64,000 nt of DNA, from NCBI GenBank assembly GCA_963693365.1, contig CAVNZM010000010.1, forward strand, positions 1,054,001-1,118,000, read 5' to 3'. The DNA comes from Amoebidium appalachense. Its lineage: Eukaryota; Ichthyosporea. The notes beneath the pieces were generated by a model. That model was given only the letters and a program-made list of their open reading frames with translations. It had not been told where the DNA came from and made no database searches. Of this stretch, positions 35,962-64,000 are shown piece by piece. Position 1 is the first letter of the stretch. Each line of letters opens with the position of its first letter. A program made the position numbers and the translations under genes.

Positions 35962-36000
35962 TCTGTGTGTGTGCGCGCGTGCGTGTGTGTGTGCGTGTTA
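35505..36000. repeat. (GT)n arrays
   Basis: GT tracts occupy 35505-35596 and 35677-35997, with GCATGC and GCGCGC interruptions. Confidence 0.9.
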
Positions 36001-36420
36001 TTATGTATGGCGCGAGCACACATCCATAATTGGATGCAGGTTCGTGTGTGTGCGCGCGTTTGCATGTGTGGGAGCACGGATGTTGACAATGAGGTGTGAC
36101 TGTGTACGTGTGTGCGCGTGCGGGCGAATGTGTGCGCATGGGCGTGCACACCCAGGTGCACATGTGCCACACTTGTCCACGTAACCTTGTGTTGTTATTG
36201 CACCCATGTGTGTGCCTGAGCGAGTGCACATGCATGCACCAGCAAGAAGGGACCCGTCTGTGGTGTTTTTGCAACGTACAGAACCATGCGCACAAACAAA
36301 TGTAACTATCAACAGAGTCAACTTATTTAACTATTTGAATGATTTCTCTTCGTATTATGAAAGGTGTTTATCAACCCCTTCCCCCCCCCCCCCCCCCACC
36401 CCGCCCTCCCCCCTCCATGA

Positions 36421-36458
36421 TACACACACGCGTGCGCATACACACGCGCACGCGCGCG

Positions 36459-36548
<90 letters not shown>

Positions 36549-36594
36549 GCACACATACACACACACACGCACACACACACACACACACACACAT
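36421..36594. repeat. (CA)n microsatellite
   Basis: CA repeats with CGCGCG interruptions at the left end, directly after C runs. Confidence 0.95.
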
Positions 36595-36971
36595 TTTTGA
36601 AGAACCATGGAAAAAAGGAGTTTTTCTGATCACTGACATGCTCATACATGCCTGCTGAGAAAGATATAAAGGGACATATAAAGGCCCTCATAAAAAGATA
36701 AAAAGGGACACGAGCAGTGCTTGCAGTGACTGCTACTATATCCAGAGTCTGTTTGATTTGCTTTCGACTGTGTGTAATTGGATTCCTGTCCCTTGTAGCC
36801 CCATAGGGCTGTAACTTCATGTGGCTGTGAACATGCAACCCAATAAATCTCTCACTCAAGAAAAGTCGTTATGTTCACATTTTCATAAGGTTTTCCGGTT
36901 CCCTGTTTCTCGTCCCAAGCAAACAGAAAGGAAATACAGCCGAACCCCCCTCCCCTCTTTTCACACAAGCT

Positions 36972-37006
<35 letters not shown>

Positions 37007-37190
37007 CAGATTCCCCCTTCTTCCTCCCCGAACCTGCATCCCAATAATTCCGCCTACTTCAAACGGGCAGAAAGGCAAGAAGCCCCCTCCCGTTTTTCAT
37101 TCCATGGTGCGTCTCATGGCGCTCAGTTTATCACAATCTACATGGCAAGGAGAATAAAAATGTAACAGTTGCTCAAATGGACATATAGTG

Positions 37191-38024
37191 CTAATGCTGC
37201 CAGCAAAACTGTCTACCAGGCTGTGCCTTCCTAGAGCACCTAGTATGCTTCTGAGTAATGGCACAACACCTTCCATCCATTGGAAGAACATGCCCATCAC
37301 GATTTGCTTGCAGCTGTCCACTCATGCCAGAGTTCGTGTTTGTTCTCAATGAGAATGAGCTTCTTGGTGCCGAATGATGTGTTTGTGGGAGGGCAGGACT
37401 AAACACAAGACGGTGTCCTGCAACTGAAATTGTCCTTTGTGAGGAGGTAGATGGTAATAATCCAGAACCTGCATGTGGCCATGTTGCTTGAACTCCAGAA
37501 CGAGCCGCTTGTCCAGAAGAAGGGACATGTTCTGCGTGACCAACCGTCGAAATGGGCAGAGCAGGCACCGGTGGGGGGTTTGCCGCTGTTGCTGTGGCCT
37601 CCGTTTTTGTGCTGTGGCTGTGTGAGTGGGGCCGGGCTGAAGAAGTTTCACCCTGGTTTGAGTCGCGCATGGCAGCAATCGGTGATGATATATTTCCGTG
37701 CACCCCATGTCTCTCTAATTCTTCCGCACGTGTTACTTCGACCTCGCTCGAAACATGCGAAGATGTTGATGGTTTTTTGGTTTCTAGAAGGATGGAGCGG
37801 GCTTCCTCTTTCGCTTCGGCTATAATTTGGCGTGCTTCTAGTTTTGCATCTGCCAAGACTTCTTTGGCTTCTTGTTTTGAAGTTTGTAAGATTTCTCTCG
37901 CCTCTCTCCTTGCTTCTGCACGTATCCTAGCTGCCTCTTCATGTGCAAACCTGAGGACTGTTTCTGCATATGCACCGAGGCTGGTTTGGTCTGCCAGGGT
38001 GTTGAATGTCGCTGGCGGGTCCAT
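37191..38024 (-). CDS. Intronless coiled-coil protein with C-terminal Cys3His motif
   Basis: A single open frame of 277 residues in unique sequence. Residues about 25-85 are Ala/Glu/Lys/Arg-rich with regular charge spacing (ARIRAEARREAREILQ and similar), so a long coiled coil is likely. Residues 90-235 are Ser/Thr/His/Pro-rich and probably disordered. The C-terminus (252-277) contains C254-x8-C263-x10-C274-x2-H277 within RCCAITQKHTRC and RQFCWQH, and the protein ends on that His. This pattern resembles the small putative zinc-binding motif found in many protist, plant and virus proteins of unknown function (DUF5763-like). It is divergently arranged with cenH3, with 890 bases between the starts. 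The function is unknown. The composition and intact frame make it a real gene, though expression is unproven. Confidence 0.75.
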   Translation of the reverse strand: MDPPATFNTLADQTSLGAYAETVLRFAHEEAARIRAEARREAREILQTSKQEAKEVLADAKLEARQIIAEAKEEARSILLETKKPSTSSHVSSEVEVTRAEELERHGVHGNISSPIAAMRDSNQGETSSARPHSHSHSTKTEATATAANPPPVPALPISTVGHAEHVPSSGQAARSGVQATWPHAGSGLLPSTSSQRTISVAGHRLVFSPALPQTHHSAPRSSFSLRTNTNSGMSGQLQANRDGHVLPMDGRCCAITQKHTRCSRKAQPGRQFCWQH

Positions 38025-38913
38025 GTTGGGTAACGACGACAGTTTGGTGGCAATCTAATTCTCTAAAAGAGAATTGCGTTTTGTGTTTTGGAAAACGACG
38101 ACTATTGACTGAAATTATGATCATCGATGTGCCTGAAATTCTAAGTGCATGGTGAATTCGAAAGCTTTTGTGTGTTGTGCGTAATAACGGTGGGAAACGG
38201 TGCCGCAGGTGACTGTGCATGCGTACTGAGATTGACTGATTTGAATATTTCAAGTTGTGTCATTTAGGCGAAGAGAGAAAATAATCGTGTTGTTTAAACT
38301 TATATCAAGCTCCCTTTAATTTAGTTCTTGCCCTACGCGTTAGATTGGCTGTTTCAATTTCTGAACTGTAACCCGGGGGTAACAAAACCGAGTGAACTTC
38401 GTTCCAACGAAAGTAGGGCTAGCTACAGAATCATATAGGGTTTGTCCCCGTCCCGCCCCCCCCCCCCCCCCCCCCCCCCCCCCGCCAACCCATCGCCCCC
38501 AACCCTCCCGCGTCCCCTTTCCCTTCTACACTTCCCTTTTTCGACCTCCCTTCATGAACCAAGCCTAAGAATCCCCAACGTGCCGAGTGATTCCCTCACA
38601 TGCTTCTGGATTTTCCTGAGAATGTGATGCTCGTCATGCATCTGTTTTGCGTCAGAGCGATTTCACATCCACCTTACTTTTCATAAATATTGATATTAAT
38701 ATTATTATGGCTATTATTATTATTATTATTAGTTTTTTTTGTCCCGGTCCCCATGCGAACATCGTTCTTTATTTAACCTATTGCTATCCATATTGCTTTC
38801 TGCTCTTAGGGGTGGCAAGTACGAACGCTTTTCAAGCAACATCATCTAAACATCTTTTTTACGACTTTGCACCATTTCCTCCCATGCAGATACAACCATC
38901 TCTATCCGAAAAG
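38025..38913. promoter_or_regulatory. Divergent promoter region between the Cys/His gene and cenH3
   Basis: 890 bases of mostly unique DNA with one C run (38455-38483) and an AT/TTA-rich tract (38685-38735). I see no clear TATA box or E2F site for cenH3. Confidence 0.45.
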
Positions 38914-42015
<3,102 letters not shown>

Positions 42016-42277
42016 TATCTTTTCCATTTGACTTGAAATTGTAGATGGTGTAGTAATTCTCGCCACATTTCTACTATTTTGTTCTTAACCAGCCCCCTCC
42101 CCCCCCCTCCCCCCCCTCCCCCCCCCCCCCCTCTCCCCCCCCCCCCCCCCCCCCCCCCTCTTCCCCCCAAAACACTTGCACACACACATCACCCTTTTTT
42201 CCGCCCGGTGGGTAGGAAAGCGGAGATGTGGATTTGTGTGTTTGTTTGGGTGTGTCGCGTGTGTGTGTGTGTGCGCG

Positions 42278-42356
<79 letters not shown>

Positions 42357-43034
42357 TTTGGGCGTGTGAGGGGGGGGGGGGGGGGGGGAGGGGGAGGGGG
42401 GGAGGGAGGGGGCGGGGGGCTTTTCTTAATTCATGTTTGTGTGGTTTCTCTCTCATTCCTGTTGTCATCTCTCAAACACTCCAATATACCCATTTAATTC
42501 TCCTTTTTCGGGCTCTTATTAAGCCATTCATAGTCACACAAAGTTTTGGAAAGAGCTAGGGTTTTGGCGCATGTATATATTTCATAGATATCAGTCGTTT
42601 GTGGTGTTTTTTTTTGCTCAATACTGCACGGTTTGATGTTTTCCTGTGCAATAAAACCCCCCTAGCTGACCCCCGCGGGGGGGGGGGGGGGGGGGGGGAG
42701 GGGGGGGGTTGTCGATGTATCCGAATTTTCAAGGTTGTCAAGAGATTTAGGTTGGTTTGCTGTCTCACTATTTGTGATTTAAGTTGTCACTGGGATAATC
42801 GTAATATGCTGATTAGGAACACGGCAGACCAACCAAAATTACGGCGTATTTGCTAAATTTTGGGAAATTTTTATGGGGTTATTTTCTTCACAAATACTTG
42901 ATAATGTTTGGATAGTTGGTCAGATATGCATACCGTGTTCTTAGACATGCATGTAAAACCAAAAGCATGCATTTGTGCTCTATCTTTTCTTGTGTGACTC
43001 TTTGGCTGCCTCAAAAATAAAACAAAACCACGGC

Positions 43035-43113
43035 GCCCGATTTCTGAACGCGCGCGTGTGGCCCGATTTCTGAACATGTGTGTGTAGGCCGATTTCTGAA
43101 CGTTGTGTGTGTG
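43035..43113. repeat. 26-bp tandem repeat, three copies
   Basis: Copies start at 43035, 43061 and 43087. Each has GGCCGATTTCTGAAC or GCCCGATTTCTGAAC followed by a short GT/GC tail. Confidence 0.9.
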
Positions 43114-43840
43114 GAACAATTGGCTGGGATGTGTGTGTGTGTACGTGCATGTGGCGATCATGCGGGGTTTTGACTCGAGCTTTTCGTTTTTTCGAGAATG
43201 GTGGTGGTGGTGGCAGTGTGTGCACGCAGGAGAGGGTGCCCGCCGGGGGCACGGGTGGTGTGTGTCTGTGTGTATGTGTGTGTGTGTGTGTGTGTGTGAA
43301 TGTTTTTTTGGGGGGGGGGGGGGGGGGGGGCTGGAAGTGGGTGGGTGGCCATGCGTGGGTGTGTGTGTGTGTGCCTGCGTGCCTGCCTTTGTTTTGTATC
43401 TATGTGTGTCACGTGTGTGTGGAGTGCACGTACCCATGTGTGTGTGTGTGTGTGTGTAGGTGTACCTGTTTGTTGGGGAGGTTCACTGTATGTGGTTTGT
43501 GTGCACGTGTGTGTACATATGTACATGTTCTTCGGGGGGGGGGGGGGGGGGAGGGACACGGAAATTTCTGGAATGACGCACACCTGCCACTAAGTACTAA
43601 ATGTTCACAGTAGATGCATCGTGCACGTCATCATGACAACACGAGTACTCGGATGCAGATTTGCAGAAATCGGAGCACACACATGTACAACATGCATTCA
43701 ATCTGACATAATGCACCTGATTTCCGGAGCTCGATCTAATGCCCATCCTACTATCATACCTCGGAGGGGCACCAAGTCACCCGCGGTACCCCAAGTGTCT
43801 ATTTATTCACCGGTACCAGCTGCTCGTATGCATCACAGCA

Positions 43841-43900
<60 letters not shown>

Positions 43901-43933
43901 ATGTGTGTGTGTGTGTGTGTGCAAGTGTGTGTG

Positions 43934-43988
<55 letters not shown>

Positions 43989-44034
43989 TGGTGGTGGTGG
44001 TGGTGGTGGTGGTGGTGGTGGTGGTGGTGGTGGT

Positions 44035-44070
<36 letters not shown>

Positions 44071-44313
44071 GGGGAGAACTGCAGAGAACAACTGTTGAAC
44101 AAGTTCTCAGTGTCCATGTCGACGTCGGCCTTTCGCAGCTTGACCTCAACATGACGTCCAATATTACCGTATATACGTGAAAATTACGTAAATGTCATAT
44201 GAGTGGCTTGCCCATAAAATTTGGGCAACACAGGAAGCGTATGGACTCTGCGTATGGTAACCCCATGCATGTCCGACAATGGTCCAAAATTATTTATCCC
44301 ACATATGTTAGTC

Positions 44314-44467
44314 ATTGAAATCTTAAGTATATCCAACAGAACCGCTGGATAAGAATGTGCTGTCTTTATTACCGACATTCCAGGCGAGACTACTCATTCC
44401 ACGTGCTATCGAAATTCCAAGTGTATCCAACAGAACCGCGAAGGAAATTTGGTGTTTATTAACGACA
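44314..44467. repeat. Direct repeat of a ~60-base segment
   Basis: Copies at 44314-44377 and 44408-44467 share TATCCAACAGAACCGC and a TTTATTA(A/C)CGACA end. Confidence 0.8.
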
Positions 44468-44824
44468 CGTATGTGAGCTGTGATAATGTGTCGGCACCAA
44501 GGCCAACAGTACTTCCATCCAACACGATACACACGTAAAATTCGATTTTACAGGACACAAATCATGCGTGTACATGTCACTTTTTTTTTCCCCCAACAGT
44601 CCGAGACAACAACACTTTCTCGTCCAGATAACCCATACACTCGAATTTGCGCCAAAATTCACTAGGTATATCTAAGTGCGGATTCCCATATTCCCAACAT
44701 CTCTATTTCTACCACGAAGAAAGGAGGGTGCATGTGTACGAGTTCATAAAACTTTTTAAAATTTAAAGAAACAACCAACACCATTCGTGCATTATAACCA
44801 GCCCTTCTTATAATTGCCAAATTC

Positions 44825-50041
<5,217 letters not shown>

Positions 50042-50397
50042 AATGACTACCTTTTAGAAAAACGGTAAAGAAAGGAGTTTACAACACCAGCTACAAGTGC
50101 TATCAAGCGTATCTAGATCCAATATGAGTATGTTGTTGAGGCGAATCTATCGACATGTATGCGTTTGGGTAAAGAAAGAGAACTAGTAGTTCAGAATGGG
50201 TGATGATCAAGCACGCTGGAGTGCGCTTTAAGAAAACAATACGTCTTGCTGCAGGTGATGATAATCTTTGCACCTGTTATAAGGACAAGAACATCATATA
50301 TTAATTGAACTGCATGTTTACACCATACAGGCTAACACCGAAACTGCAGTGAGACCTCCAAAAACGGCTTTGGTCAGCCTGGGTGTTGTCGCAAACA

Positions 50398-50436
50398 TGA
50401 CGTCACAATCGGAGTTCCCACCAAAACATGACGTCA
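50398..50436. promoter_or_regulatory. Two CRE/ATF-type sites (TGACGTCA)
   Basis: Perfect 8-base palindromes lie at 50398-50405 and 50429-50436. Both are preceded by AACA, with 31 bases between their starts. Confidence 0.6.
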
Positions 50437-50471
50437 TTTTGTACTAGCATATGATTGGCTCTTTTCAAATG

Positions 50472-50485
50472 TTTTGGCGCCAAAA
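50472..50485. promoter_or_regulatory. E2F-type palindrome
   Basis: TTTTGGCGCCAAAA is a perfect 14-base palindrome that contains the E2F/DP core on both strands. It lies 318 bases upstream of the POLD2 ATG. Confidence 0.6.
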
Positions 50486-50802
50486 GTTTGCCGGCGCTGA
50501 AAACAAGCAGACAAGCACAGTCACTCACAGTCACAGGCCGGAGCTCGAGAGTTTAGAAAGGAAAAGAGTAGTTAGAAACTTTTGCAGGGGACAAACCAAG
50601 ATATTAAACACAGGAAAAGGCTTTGTTTTTGTTTTCCTGCTTTGCACGTCACGTATTTGGGCAAAAAAGAAACGCACGTAAGGCGAGCGCAGAAGCCATC
50701 ACTTCAAAAGGAAAGCAAGCCCGCAACCACTCAAACTCGTAAAACAAAAGGCGAAACCCGGAAAAGATTCACTACATTTTGGGCACACCTGAATGTTTTA
50801 AG

Positions 50803-61180
<10,378 letters not shown>

Positions 61181-61407
61181 TCATACAGGTTAAGCCTCTT
61201 TTCTTATGGGTGATGATCATACCAGGTATTGCTATCTTTGAAGGATGTTACGGGCATTCGTCGCCCTTTTTTTTGTGTTTGTTTGCTTTTGGTCCTTTGG
61301 TTGAGTCCTAATAGCCTACTCTGGCCCCAGCTCTTCTGGTTTCCCCCCCCCCCCCCCCTCCCCCCTCCCCCCCCCCCCCCCTCCCCCCCTCCCAATTTAT
61401 CCTTTCA

Positions 61408-61481
<74 letters not shown>

Positions 61482-61609
61482 CACGCGTGCACACGCACAC
61501 GCACACGCACACGCACACACACACGCACACGCACACGCACACGCACACGCACACGCACACACTCAAAAGAAGGAAGCCAAAACTGTAACAGGTGGTTGTT
61601 CTGTATTTT

Positions 61610-61640
<31 letters not shown>

Positions 61641-62064
61641 CGGCGCTAACGGAAATGGTGTTTTCCCTCCTCTGTGGATTTATCAGCCTTCGGGACCGGG
61701 ACTTGCAAATTAAGTTAATTATTCATATACAGACACACTGGGTCACTTGTTGGGTTGCATTTTTTGCGAGCCACTTATATTAATTTTTACAATTGGATGT
61801 GAATGTTGGTTATTCTAAAATGTGCTCGGATTGGGTGTGCTTGTGTTTGATGGCTCGGGTGTATTTCATTTGAAAAAGGTAACAAATTTTCCCCTAGTAC
61901 AAGTCCCAATTTCCGGGATTTTTGATACCATGGGCCTGAATGTTTTATTACGTGTAGACGACTCACTTACCAAGAGCCAGTTATGTTAACGTTACCAGTG
62001 TTTTGCAAAACGTTCATGAATAACATAATGTATCATAATACATGATTCCCCATATTCGGTACCG

Positions 62065-62098
<34 letters not shown>

Positions 62099-62354
62099 CC
62101 CCGACACCCCCCAAACCACCACCACCACCACCACCACTACACACACACAAAAAAAAAAACACGAACACAAAAACACACGCACACATACTTAGGGCATGCA
62201 GGCAGGCGCACACACATCACAGACACTCGCACGATACACACATTCTCTTGGACACGAACCACATAAAACTACAAAAGGCATGTGCACTTACACGCACCGC
62301 GCACATACACAACCAGCATAAGCCAGATAATCCAATCACACACACACTGCACAC
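61181..62354. other. POLD2 3' flank; no gene seen
   Basis: It contains CA/CACACG repeats (61409-61560), a T run (61612-61640), unique AT-rich sequence and C runs near 62065-62095. I found no clear AATAAA close to the POLD2 stop. Confidence 0.5.
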
Positions 62355-62516
62355 ACCAAGGCCTCCTAAATAGCACTCCAGGAGTGCTATTTAGGTTACC
62401 ACCTACTGAGGCGGTGTCTCCTTTTTTTTTTTTTTTACTTAAAAGAGTAGTAGATGTATAACGTCGCACGTGCGGTCAACACGTCAGTACGTGTTAGCTA
62501 TTTAGGAGGCCTTGGT
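62355..62516. mobile_element. 162-bp element with 20-bp terminal inverted repeats and an internal palindrome
   Basis: ACCAAGGCCTCCTAAATAGC (62355-62374) is the exact reverse complement of 62497-62516. Overlapping the left end, CCTAAATAGCACTCC (62365-62379) is followed after one base by its exact reverse complement (62381-62395). ACAC flanks both ends, but the region is CA-rich. It has no coding capacity, so it is probably a small non-autonomous inverted-repeat element. Confidence 0.65.
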
Positions 62517-63021
62517 ACACGCACGCACAGCCATGGCTAAAAATAACAAGTATCGCGCGACTCATCGCTGAGCCGCGATGTGCGCCAAAACAACACGAGG
62601 GCCCGATATTTTTTTTGGGGTCTGTGCGAGGTGTTGTGCCTGTGTGAGTGATATTTTACGTTTTAGAGTATCATAATACAAGTTGGTAGACACGTCGACG
62701 TCGCACCACGCCTAATGTAGAAATTCCTTAAGTTTATTATACTTGTGACAATAGAGTTCGTTAAAGGCCATTTTGGCACATTTTGGTTTTGCCATCGTGA
62801 TAATAGAGATCATAGGCGGAAAGTGACTTTGGGGTAGACGGGCATGCTGTGCTGAACGGTCAGCCAGAAGGGGGAAAAGACGGACGCAAAGCCCGAATTC
62901 TTCGGTTTCTGGGCGGAGAGATGAGTAAGTGAACAAAGGCTGTGCAGGATGCTGTGTGATGAGCGTTGCACGTATGAAAACAGTAGGGTTAAGGGGAAGG
63001 AGGTTTTTTTTTTGGCGGTGG

Positions 63022-63060
<39 letters not shown>

Positions 63061-63377
63061 GAGAGCACTCGAAGATCGTGGGAAAATGGTGTGCATCTGG
63101 AAATGTTTGACAAAGGGAAAATGTGAGGGCACTTGGGGGGAAGGGGGGGGGGGGGGGGGGGGGGTTTCTATCTAATGCTTTAATGGTCGATGATGCTGTT
63201 TGTTCGGGTTGTGCCAGACCATTGTATGAACAAAAGGTTTGTCCTAACAACAACATATATTGGATTTGACTTTCCCAAGGCTCTCTAATAAAAAGCACCC
63301 AAAAAAAAGGGGGCGGGGTTGGGGGGGGAACTTCGTTTGTTGATATACCCCTTCCCCCCCCCCCCCCCCCCTCCCCC

Positions 63378-63416
<39 letters not shown>

Positions 63417-63613
63417 GCCTGCCGGCCCACACACACACTCACACCAAAAATAAAAAATAAAAAAATAAATAATAATAATAGCAACAATAATGAAAATAAG
63501 TAAATACATAAAACCACCCAGCCCAAACTTTCCACCTACCAATCACCGACAGATGGATGCAGGATGTGTGCTTCTTTGTGTGTGGGTGGGGAGGTGGGGG
63601 TTTTGCTGGGGGA

Positions 63614-63646
<33 letters not shown>

Positions 63647-64000
63647 GCAAGACACTCACACAACCACACACACACACACACACACACAGAGAGTGTGTGT
63701 TTTTTTGGGGGGGGGGGGGGGGGGGAGGGGGCAGGGAGTGAGGGTGGGTGTGTGGGTGTGCCCGCGCGTGTGAAGGAGGGAAGAGGAAGGGAGGGAGTGA
63801 GGGAGGGAGGAGGAGGGGGGGGGGGGGGAGGGAGAGAGGGAGGGAGGGAGAGGACGGGGAAGTGCGTGAGGGAGGGAGCGAAGGAGGGGGGAGGGAGGGA
63901 GGGATGGAGAGGAAGTGATTAAGGAGAAGGGGGGGGGGGGGGGGGAGGGGGGGGGGGTGAAGAGTGTTTCCACGTAAACTCGATTCACAAGAAGCTGCAA
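62517..64000. other. Noncoding right edge; no convincing gene
   Basis: It holds unique sequence (62520-63010) and then long G and C runs (63020-63058, 63137-63165, 63352-63412, 63615-63645, 63705-63730, 63930-63958), an AAT-rich stretch (63445-63480) and GGGA-rich simple DNA. A short minus-strand frame near 62712-62798 has no recognisable similarity. Confidence 0.5.

Larger units (their letters stand above)
42016..44824. other. Intergenic DNA between convergent cenH3 and MRGBP
   Basis: It contains GT tracts (42257-42354, 43843-43986), a (GGT)n tract (43987-44034) running into G, a three-copy 26-base repeat and a 60-base duplication. A frame at 43710-43842 ends at a plausible donor but matches nothing I know. 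Confidence 0.55.
50042..50802. promoter_or_regulatory. Shared bidirectional promoter of MRGBP and POLD2
   Basis: 760 bases of unique, repeat-free DNA separate the two start codons. The POLD2-proximal half carries two TGACGTCA sites, an inverted CCAAT box (50454-50458) and an E2F-type palindrome. No TATA box is obvious. This arrangement is typical of cell-cycle gene promoters. Confidence 0.65.

Noticed and set aside
43621-43842. Plus-strand frame ending AARMHHSK before GTGTGT
   Set aside because: It is intergenic between convergent genes, unrecognised, and no downstream exon continues it.
62712-62800. Minus-strand frame MAKPKCAKMAFNELYCHKYN
   Set aside because: It is short, has no similarity, no defined upstream exon and no promoter evidence.

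Overview
The window is nuclear DNA of a eukaryote with intron-rich genes. Coding exons are short (40-660 bases) and sit in introns full of (CA)n/(GT)n microsatellites and long G or C homopolymers. By joining exons on splice signals, phase and family conservation I recover seven protein genes: (1) an Lgl/tomosyn/Sro7 WD40 gene (minus, 3' end off the left edge); (2) and (3) two secreted EGF/PAN-like proteins, head to head; (4) an intronless coiled-coil protein with a C-terminal Cys/His motif (minus); (5) a centromeric histone H3, CENP-A/cenH3 (plus); (6) MRGBP/Eaf7 of the NuA4/TIP60 acetyltransferase complex (minus); (7) POLD2, the second subunit of DNA polymerase delta (plus, complete, 11 exons). 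The gene set, calcium-binding EGF modules built from phase-1 exons, and intron density suggest a unicellular relative of animals (for example an ichthyosporean) or another intron-rich protist. I cannot fix the species from sequence alone.

Layout: 0.4-8.5 kb WD40 gene; 9.7-20.5 kb a gene-poor cluster of diverged noncoding repeats; 21.7-25.1 and 27.1-31.9 kb the two EGF/PAN paralogs; 32-37 kb microsatellites with no convincing gene; 37.2-38.0 kb the Cys/His gene; 38.9-42.0 kb cenH3; 42.0-44.8 kb convergent intergenic DNA; 44.8-50.0 kb MRGBP; 50.8-61.2 kb POLD2; 61.2-64 kb noncoding with a small inverted-repeat element. Three gene pairs are head to head: EGF/PAN with EGF/PAN, Cys/His gene with cenH3, MRGBP with POLD2. 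The last pair shares about 760 bases holding an E2F-type palindrome and two CRE-type sites, which fits co-regulation of replication and chromatin genes.

The most notable observations are a minor-spliceosome (U12-type) AT-AC intron in the WD40 gene, the cenH3 gene, two GC-AG introns, CA repeats that run directly into 3' splice sites (in some cases with GT repeats just after the exon), and a 649-bp MITE with terminal inverted repeats and TA duplications inside a POLD2 intron. Nearly all long open reading frames in the window are read-through of CA/GT repeats or homopolymers and are not genes.
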